A DNA stretch of 64,000 nucleotides from Neostapfia colusana (taxonomy: Eukaryota; Streptophyta; Magnoliopsida; Poales; Poaceae), in the NCBI GenBank assembly GCA_030760725.1, contig JASWHV010000019.1, positions 39,249,944 to 39,313,943 of the forward strand. Reading direction: 5' to 3'. Position 1 is the first letter of the stretch, and each line of letters starts with the position of its first letter. The notes beneath the pieces were generated by a model. The model saw only the letters and a program-made list of their open reading frames with translations, had not been told where the DNA came from and ran no database searches. A program made the position numbers and the translations under genes. This document shows, one piece after another, positions 57,241 to 64,000 of this stretch.

Positions 57241-58262
57241 TCAAGCAACGTTTTGAGAATCTAGGATATTTAGTTCACTCCTTAGATCACAGAAACGTTT
57301 CTCATCAAGGGGTTTGGTGAATATATCCACCAATTGCTTCTCACTCCTAACATGAGAGATAACGATGTCTCCCTTGATACAGTGATCTCGCAGGAAATGG
57401 TGACGGATATCAATGTGTTTGGTTCTAGAATGCTCCACGGGATTGTGAGCAATCTTGATGGCACTCTCATTGTCACGTAGGAGTAGAATATGGCTCAAAG
57501 TGTAACCATAGTCCCTAAGAGTTTGTCGCATCCATAGGAGTTGTGCATAAAAACTCCCGGCTACGACGTACTCCACTTCGGCTGTGGATAAGGCAATGGA
57601 GTATTGTTTCTTTGAAGACCACGAAACCAAGGACCTACCAAGGAATTGGCAAGTCCCGGACGTGCTCTTCCTATCTACCTTACAACCGGCATAATCGGCA
57701 TCGGAGTATCCGATGAGATTGAACTTGGATCCCTTGGGATACCAAAGTCCTAGGTTAGGAGTGTGAACCAAATATCTAAGAATCCTCTTAACGGCTGTCA
57801 AGTGACACTCCTTAGGAGCGGCTTGGAACCGTGCACACATACACACACTAAGCATTATGTCAGGCCTAGATGCACAAAGGTAAAACAAGGAACCTATCAT
57901 GGAACGAAATACCTTTTGGTCCACAATTGGACCATCTTCATTGAGGTCAAGGTGTCCGTTGGTTCCCATTGGAGTCTTGATGGGTTTGGCTTTGTCCATG
58001 TCGAACCTCTTGAGTATGTCTTGAGTATACTTGGTTTGACTTATGAACATTCCTTCCTTGAGTTGTTTGACTTGAAATCCTAGGAAGAACTTCAATTCCC
58101 CCATCATTGACATCTCAAACCTTTCGGTCATTATCTTTGAAAACTCATCACAAAAAGCTTTGTTAGTAGAACCAAATATAACGTCATCGACATATATTTG
58201 GCACACAAATAAATCATCGTTAAAATGCTTAGTGAAGAGTGTATAGTCGGCCTTCCCTATCC
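57241..58262 (-). pseudogene. Copia RT C-terminus and RNase H
   Basis: Motifs in order: CQIYVDDVIFGSTN (RT catalytic YVDD), MSMMGELKFFLGFQVKQL, GMFISQTKYTQDILKRF, RSMIGSLFYLCASRPDIM, SDADYAGCKVDRKSTSGTC, CQFLGRSLVSWSSKKQ, STAEVEYVVAG and HIDIRHHFLRDHC. This is the last part of pol in Ty1/copia elements. Reading enters from the upstream RT part through a one-base deletion in an A-run near 58262-58267 (GFRIGKADYTLF becomes visible only in this frame). Open to its TGA at about 57241. Confidence 0.92.
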
Positions 58263-58870
58263 TAAAACCATTTTAGTGAGAAAGTCTCTAAGACACTCAT
58301 ACCAAGCTCTAGGAGTTTTTTTGAGGCCATAGAGGGCTTTACGGAGTTTAAAGACATGGTTAGGATACTTATCGTCCTCAAATCTGGGTGGTTGCTCCAC
58401 ATACACTTCCTCCTTGATCGGACCGTTGAGTAAAGTGCTTTTCACATCCATTTGGTATAGCTTGAAATCATGGTGAGTAGCAAAAGCAAGTAAGATACGA
58501 ATTGATTCAAGCCTAGCTACAAGAGCAAAAGTTTCATCGTAATCCCAACCTTCTACTTGTGCATATCCCTTTGCAACAAGTCTTGCCTTGTTTCTTGTTA
58601 CAACCCCATACTCATCTTGCTTGTTGCGGAATACCCACTTGGTTCCCACAACATTTGCGTTGGGTCGCTTCATAAGTTCCCATACTCGATTTCTTTCAAA
58701 ATTGTTGAGTTACTCTTGCATGGCCACCACCCAATCTGGATCTTGAAGTGCTTCTTCTACCTTGCGAGGCTCCAAAGGGGAAACAAAAGAGTAATTTTTA
58801 CAAAAGTTAGCCATTCAAGAATGAGTGGTTACCCCTTTGGAGATGTCTCCTAGTATGTTGTCGACGGGAT
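58257..58870 (-). pseudogene. Copia RT N-terminal part
   Basis: Motifs: ALQDPDWVVAMQE then a TAA (where glutamate is usual), ERNRVWELMKRPNANVVGTK, KARLVAKGYAQVEGWDYDE, FALVARLESIRILLAFA, YQMDVKSTLLNGPIKEEVYV and HVFKLRKALYGLKKTPRAWY. It ends in a frame-shifted TAG at 58257 next to the A-run. Substitutions in conserved sites (FALVARLES for the usual FAPVARLES, VKSTLLNG for VKSAFLNG) suggest age. Confidence 0.9.
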
Positions 58871-59154
58871 GATTCCGTTGAACACTTTGGTGCAATCTTG
58901 GATGAGGTGGCTGGACTCTTTGATCTTCATCTACATCGTCGTTCTTTTCTTCGTCTCCCCCTTGATCTAATCCTCCTTCTTGACTTTGATCGTTTTGATC
59001 TTGTTGAGTTGGCCTTGCTCATCTTGAGCTTGATCATGGGAAGGAGACGTATCTTTGTTTGTTTGATGGTCATTTGAGTCTTGAGAATGTTCTTGAGGGA
59101 AAATGTCTCCAAGTGCCATCCTTTAAAGTGCTTCTTATGGAGCCTCTTCTCTAT
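58871..59154 (-). pseudogene. Copia integrase C-terminal linker, decayed
   Basis: The region between integrase core and RT reads as a charged, poorly conserved linker (QSQEGGLDQ-type, glutamine/aspartate/serine-rich) broken by frame changes and stops. Its position is as in SIRE/Maximus pol. Confidence 0.5.
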
Positions 59155-60256
59155 CTAGCACACGGTTAGAAGTTCGTAAGACGTCTTCTTCAAAAGTCGA
59201 TGAAGGTACAACCGGTTTATGGCATGGCAAGCGGTGTTAACCGCTTCCTCCCAAAACCGGTCCAACGTCTTGTACTCATCAAGCATGGTTCTTGCCATCT
59301 CAATAAGAGTTCTATTCTTCCTTTCAACCACCCTGTTTTGCTGAGGGGAGTAGGGGGCTGAAAACTCATGCTTGATGCCTTCTTCATCCAAGTATTCTTC
59401 CACTTGAGTGTTTTTGAACTCGGTGCCATTATCACTCCTTATGTTCTTGATTCTTAAGGAGAATTCGTTTTGAGCTCTCTTCAAGAATTTCTTGAGCACA
59501 CCTTGAGTTTGGCCTTTGTCATGCAAAAAGAACACCCAAGTGAAGCGAGAATAATCATTTACAACTACAAGACCATATTTGTTACCGCCGATGCTTATGT
59601 AGTCGATTGGACCAAAAAGGTCCATGTGAAGTAGCTCCAAAGGTCTTGTGGTTGTCATGACATTTTTGGATGGATGTTGAGCTCCAACTTGCTTTCCGGC
59701 TTGACAAGCACTACATGGCCTGTCCTTATCAAAAACAACATTTGTCAAGCCTCGAATGTGTTCTCCCTTAAGAAGTTTTTGCAAATTTCTCATCCCAACA
59801 TGGGCTAGCCATCTATGCCAAAGCCATCCCATGTTGGTCTTCACCATCAAGCACGTGTCAAGTTGAGCTTTATCCGTGGTGCAATCCACAAGGTAAAGCT
59901 TTCCCTTGAGCACGCCCTTAAAGGCGATTGAGTTATTGCTTCTTCTTAAGACAGTCACACCCTCGTTAGTGAAAATACAGTTATAACCTTTATCACATAA
60001 TTGGGATACGGATAGAAGGTTATAATCAATAGAGTCAACATGCAAAACATTGTAAAGAGTATGATAGGGAGAAATAGCAATTTTACCGGTGCCAAGGATT
60101 TTCCCTTGGCTATTGTCCCCAAAGTATATTCCTTCACTTGGACCTTCATTTCCTTCATACTCCACAAACATCCTTCTCTCTCCGGTCATATGGTTTGTGC
60201 ATCCACTGTCGAGCACCCATTTGGATCCACCGGAGGAGTATGCCTACAAAATAGAG
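59155..60256 (-). pseudogene. Copia protease and integrase
   Basis: Protease active site WVLDSGCTNHMTGER with the strand ISPYHTLYNVLHVDSIDYNL and LLSVSQLCDKGYNCIF; integrase HHCC zinc finger HRWLAHVGMRNLQKL...CSACQAGK; core residues D in LHMDLFGPI, D in IRSDNGTEF, E in VVERKNRTL. The usual QNGVVERKN is QNRVVERKN here. The frame runs open for 353 codons and ends at TAG 59155. Upstream it links to a gag-side frame through TAG and TAA codons near 60230-60257. Confidence 0.93.
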
Positions 60257-61396
60257 TTATACCTTACCTTTAGGTACCCAAACGGAGTTGGGTCCTTTCA
60301 TGTTAGTCAATAGGCACTTCGACACCCACACGCAAGGTTTTGGACTCTTATGGAGTGGCCCAACATACCAAGCATAGGTCTTTTCAAATTTGTTCCTCAA
60401 TAAAACATATAAAGCATCAAAGTCATGGAACAAAGGATGAGGTTCATTTTTAGGCATGTCAGATCAGTTTGCAATGTTCTTTCCATTTTCTTTGTTGGAT
60501 GAACTCTCCTTGACCAAAACAATCAAGTCTTTCCTATTCTTGGAAGTTTTAGCATTTTGCTTCCACTCCCGAGAATAGCCAAGACCATCTTTGACATGTG
60601 GAGGTCTTACATTGGTATATGCACTTCGTGCATATGCCAATTTCTCCTTGTCAAAGATCCCACCTTTTGGTGATTTCTTGTTTTGTGCCAATTTGAGTTC
60701 ATCCTTAAGTTTTAGGATTAAGTTTGAGCACTTGCAAGTTTGAGTTGCTTTGGAAGATTTCTTTGAGGAGGGTGGAATCTTAGAGGAAGAAGGTGCATTG
60801 ATCTTGAGAGACTCAACTTGTGTTTCAAGGATCTTGTTAACTTTTGTCAAGTCAACAATTTCATCCTTGAGCATAATAGTTGTATCCTCAAGATTTTAGC
60901 AAGTTTCCTTGCTCAAAGCGAGCTCACGCTCAAGTGCCTTGCTTCTTTCCCTTTCAACCTCAAGGAGCTCTTCAAGCTCATGACATCTCTCCTTTTCAAG
61001 GATGAGCATGTCTTCTTGACGGTTGATGAGTTTCTCCTTCTCAAAGATTTCTTCCGACAACAAACTTATCTTTTTCAAAGTGCTCTTACTTAGATCCTTG
61101 AGCATGGATTCGTTTTCACTACTACTATCAAAGTTGTCAAGTGAAGAAGTGGAGGAGAATGGCTTAGATTTAACCTTTCTTATTCCCTCCTTTGCCATGA
61201 GACATGTAGACTTGAAGTCTTCAAGTTTGGGGAAGAGCTTGCTCCTTCCAATGGCGAGTGTTGCCACTTTCTCTTCATCCTCGGAGGATGAGTCTTAGTT
61301 TGAGTCCCATTCCTTCCCAAGGTGAGCATGTCCCGATGGCTTCTTGTTCTTGAAGAACTTCTTCTCTTGGGACTTGCCATCTCTCTTCTTCTTGCT
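60257..61396 (-). pseudogene. Copia gag C-terminal coiled-coil region to protease linker
   Basis: One continuous frame with a few stops. Pieces: serine-rich FSSTSSLDNFDSSSENESML, a long coiled coil EKEKLINRQEDMLILEKERC and ERSKALERELALSKETC, stop, EIVDLTKVNKILETQVESLK, a serine/lysine stretch, SNLILKLKDELKLAQNKKSP, SYTNVRPPHVKDGLGY-like GLGY motif, stop, then FHDFDALYVLLRNKFEKTYA and WVPKGKV. The extended coiled coil after the zinc knuckle is typical of SIRE/Maximus-lineage Gag. Confidence 0.8.
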
Positions 61397-62544
61397 TTAT
61401 TCATATGGACAATCCATAATGAAGTATCCATATTCACCACAGTTGTAGCATGCTCTTTTCGTCTTGGGCTTGGACCTTTCCTTATTCTTGTTTTCATAGT
61501 GGTTGCTCCCCTTCCTCCTTCTCATCATCCTCTTGAATTTGTTGATGAAGAGCACCTCTTCTTCATCGGTGTCGAGACTCTCATCATCACTTGCTTCGAA
61601 GTCTTGTGATGAGGATGTTGCTTTGAAAGCAACATCTTTCTTCTTGGAGGAGGTGAGCCTTTGGAGGTCGCTGTAGAACTTGGCTTCCTTCTCCATCATC
61701 TCATTATTGATGATTCTGCCAAGCACTTCCTCTGGGTCATTTAAGCATATCCCGGATTCTCACAGATCAAGGAGTAAAGAGCAATGTTTCGAGGCATGAA
61801 TGCCCGAATCATCCTCTTCACCATCTCATGATCCGTCCACCGGGTGCATCCATAAGATCAGATCTTGTTGACGAGGACTTTGAGATGGTTGTACATGTCT
61901 CGAGGGGATTCACCATCCATGATGGTGAACCTCCCAAGCTCTCCTTCGATCATTTCGATCTTGGCCTCCCTAATGACTCATTTGCCTTCATGCGCCGTCT
62001 TGAGTGTGTCCCATATGTCTTTGGCCACCTCCAATCCATCGACTCGGTTGAACTGTTCTCGAGTCAAGGATGAGGTGATGATCCCAACTGCTTGAGCATT
62101 GTGATGAAGTAGGATGGCTTGCTCCGGGGTAACATCTTCTTCATTCCTTGGAATATGAACACCTGTTAGGACAATTTGCCACAAGCTAGGGTTTAAGGAG
62201 ATTAGATGCATTTTCATATTATGCTTCCACATAGAGTAGTCATTTCCATCGAATTGAGGAGGTTTGCCAAGAGAAATAGACAAGTAATGATTGTTAGAGG
62301 TTAATCGCTCATAGTTGAAATGATATTGGGAGTAGTCCAGTTGACCACTCCTTTCTTGATCTTTCGTCTTCTTCTTCTCCTCTTTGCTTGAGTGACCTCG
62401 CTTCTTACGAAGTCGTGCCTTAAGCTGGCGAACTTCTTCATCGTCACTTGAATGGTCTTGCAGCACATCCATGTTCTTCTTCTTGTCATGTGAGTTGTCG
62501 CCTTGCGACCTCGACGAAATTTCGTATTCATCCACTCCCGCCAT
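61397..62544 (-). pseudogene. Copia gag N-terminus and zinc knuckle
   Basis: ATG at 62544 (MAGVDEYEISSRSQGD), 38 bases after the primer site. Lysine-rich KKRGHSSKEEKKKTK, then the UBN2-type Gag domain: LGKPPQFDGNDYSMWKHNMK, SLWQIVLTGVHIP, EDVTPEQAILLHHNAQAVGI and VDGLEVAKDIWDTLKTAHEG, ending at a stop at 61978. After frame changes it resumes near 61726 (MLGRIINNEMMEKEAKFYSD) and reaches the zinc knuckle CYNCGEYGYFIMDC, whose histidine is replaced by tyrosine. Confidence 0.88.
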
Positions 62545-62582
62545 CTTCTCTCCGAGTGGTTATACTCTTGATGGAGAGACCT

Positions 62583-62594
62583 GCTCTGATACCA
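62583..62594 (-). promoter_or_regulatory. Primer binding site, tRNA-iMet, copia
   Basis: GCTCTGATACCA on the + strand, two bases from the LTR boundary at 62597. Confidence 0.95.
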
Positions 62595-62596
62595 AT

Positions 62597-64000
62597 TGAT
62601 AGTTGCCTAGAGGGGGGTGAATAGGTTAAAATACCTGAAATGACTTAATTAAACGATATTAGAACACAGGGGCCGGACTAGTCTGGCTCAGGGGCGGACT
62701 AGTCCGGTCAGCCTGCTGGAAAAACCTAAAACTTAATTTTTATGGGTTTTTCTTCAGATTTTATCCTAACAAGGATAAAATAACTAGCAATCTAATATGA
62801 CAGGTATGATAGAATATTGAAATGGATTGCAAGATTGTAACAAGGAACACTATATGATCAAAATAGACAAAGTGAACTCTAAGCAATTTAGCGATCGATG
62901 AATTGTAAATGTAGGAAAAGACACGGAGATTTTTGCCCGAGGTTTGATTCCACTCAGGAATCTACGTCCCCGTTGAGGAGTCCACAAAGGACCGGGTTTA
63001 ACAACCCTTTCCTCATCAAGTCGCCACTAAGGCCAATCCGGTTCTTCACTATCTCAAGGGTGAACTTACAAGGTTTTGGGGTTGCTCACAATCTAAGGCT
63101 CCCACTTGATCATGTCCACAAAACTCCACGAATCTCACAAGCCACAGATCACAAAGACTCACACCAAGTGCACGAGATCACTCCAAGAGCCAAAACGCGA
63201 AGTTCCTCCTTCTCCTCTCCTCACACACCCAAATCCACTCAAGAATTTGTTCTAGAGGGTGAGTAGGCAAGAGAGAAGGCTTAGGGGGGCTCTAGGATGG
63301 CTGTGGCGGCGCTAGGGTTCCAGGGGGTCTAAATGAAGTCGGGGCATATCCTTTTACAGAAGTCTCGACAGCCAACCGTTGCCATCAACCAAAGTCCGGA
63401 CTAGTCCGACACAAAATGGTCTAGTCCGATCTCACACAGGAACTCTTTGTCCGGGTGAGAACGGACAAGTCTGTTGAACCCGAACTAGTCTGGCCACTAA
63501 GGCGGACAAGTCCAGTCCACTATGACTTAGCCGTGGGAGCTCTCATATCACAACCATACGGACTAGTCCGCCTCAGAACAGACTAGCCCGAACTCACGCA
63601 AGAACTCTTTGGCCGGGTGAGAACGAACAAGTCTGGAGGACCAGGACTAGTCCAGCCACTAAGGCGGACAAGTCTGGTCCACCATGACTTAGCCGTGGGA
63701 GCTCTCATCTAACAACCATACAGACTTGTCCACCTCAGAACAGACTAGCCTGAACTCACACAAGAACTCTTGGTCCGTTTGAAAACGGACAAGTCTGGCT
63801 ATCCCGGACTTGTCCGACAACTGAGGCGGACAAGTCCGGTCTACCAGGACTTAGTCCCAAAACTTTCACCAAGATAGAAACGGACTAGTCCGTCCCAAAA
63901 TGGACAAGTCCGAACTCAGTCAGGAACTCTTAGTCCGCCCTAAAATGGACTAAGCTGTAGGACTTCCGGACCAGTCCGGCCACTGGTCCGGACAAGTCCG
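62597..64000 (-). repeat. Copia 5' LTR, truncated by window end
   Basis: Starts TGATAGTTGCCTAGAGGGGG; 1404 of about 1730 bp are in view. Matches the left LTR with many scattered substitutions. The 162-bp array landmark AGAACTCTT/AGGAACTCTT is at 63438, 63600, 63762 and 63922 (162, 162, 160). Confidence 0.92.

Larger units (their letters stand above)
22424..64000 (-). mobile_element. SIRE/Maximus-like Ty1/copia retrotransposon, 5' LTR truncated by window
   Basis: Read on the - strand: 5' LTR (right, 62597 to beyond 64000), primer site 62583-62594, gag, protease, integrase, RT, RNase H (62544-57241), a spacer, an env-position ORF (41584-39797), polypurine tract (39366-39382), 3' LTR (left). 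Removing the two nested gypsy elements leaves an internal region of about 8.5 kb. Order IN-RT and motifs LDSGCTNHMTG, YVDD and SDADYAGCKVDRKSTSG identify copia; the long Gag with coiled coil and the extra ORF suggest SIRE/Maximus. The host-side duplication would be GTCGG (22419-22423), but its partner is outside. Confidence 0.9.

Overview
The window is repetitive DNA from a plant nuclear genome, almost certainly a grass (Poaceae). The evidence is a deep nest of LTR retrotransposons of lineages that are abundant in grasses: Ty3/gypsy Tekay/Del chromoviruses with 3-4.3 kb LTRs, a Tat/RIRE2-like gypsy, a CRM-like gypsy fragment and a SIRE/Maximus-type Ty1/copia element, plus an Ac-like hAT DNA transposon. 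There is no bacterial gene organisation, no rRNA or tRNA gene and no CRISPR array. The only possible host gene is a candidate last exon at 237-578.

Layout, left to right. 1-1100: possible 3' end of a host gene. About 1110-7324: a Tat/RIRE2-like gypsy relic. It is 5' truncated and has lost nearly all of pol (a gag fragment lies close to the integrase C-terminus). It carries a decayed antisense accessory gene (5221 down to about 3880) and ends in a 1.5 kb 3' LTR (5821-7324) holding a 109-bp tandem array rich in CACGTG G-boxes. 7325-8516: decayed Ty1/copia gag with a primer-binding-site-like sequence. 8517-17490: a Tekay-type LTR in + orientation, itself split by a solo LTR (8763-11816) and by an Ac-like hAT element (12552-15320) that contains a third, about 1 kb, inverted-repeat element. 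17491-18184: leader of that Tekay element. 18185-22181: 3' part of a CRM-like gypsy on the - strand, split by another solo LTR (18520-21315). 22182-22423: a - strand RIRE2-like LTR fragment. From 22424 to beyond the right edge: a SIRE/Maximus-like copia element on the - strand. Its left (3') LTR is split by gypsy element A (24063-39273, + strand, duplicated flank TATCC). Its internal region is split by gypsy element B (41896-56560, - strand, duplicated flank GAAGA) between pol and a downstream env-position accessory ORF (39797-41584). Its 5' LTR starts at 62597 and runs off the window.

Working logic. Elements A and B each have a complete LTR, tRNA-iMet primer site, gag-protease-RT-RNase H-integrase-chromodomain, polypurine tract and LTR, in canonical order. 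Both polyproteins carry nonsense codons and at least one frameshift, as does the copia pol. None of the copies looks autonomous now, although LTRs, primer sites and polypurine tracts could still act in cis. The most interesting points are the env-position ORF of the copia element, an extra sense ORF before gag in element A whose ATG abuts a splice-acceptor-like sequence, the antisense accessory gene of the RIRE2-like relic, and two different regular arrays inside LTRs (109-bp G-box repeats and 162-bp palindrome-rich repeats). All lineage names rest on recognition of protein motifs and LTR structure by eye; no alignment program or database was used.
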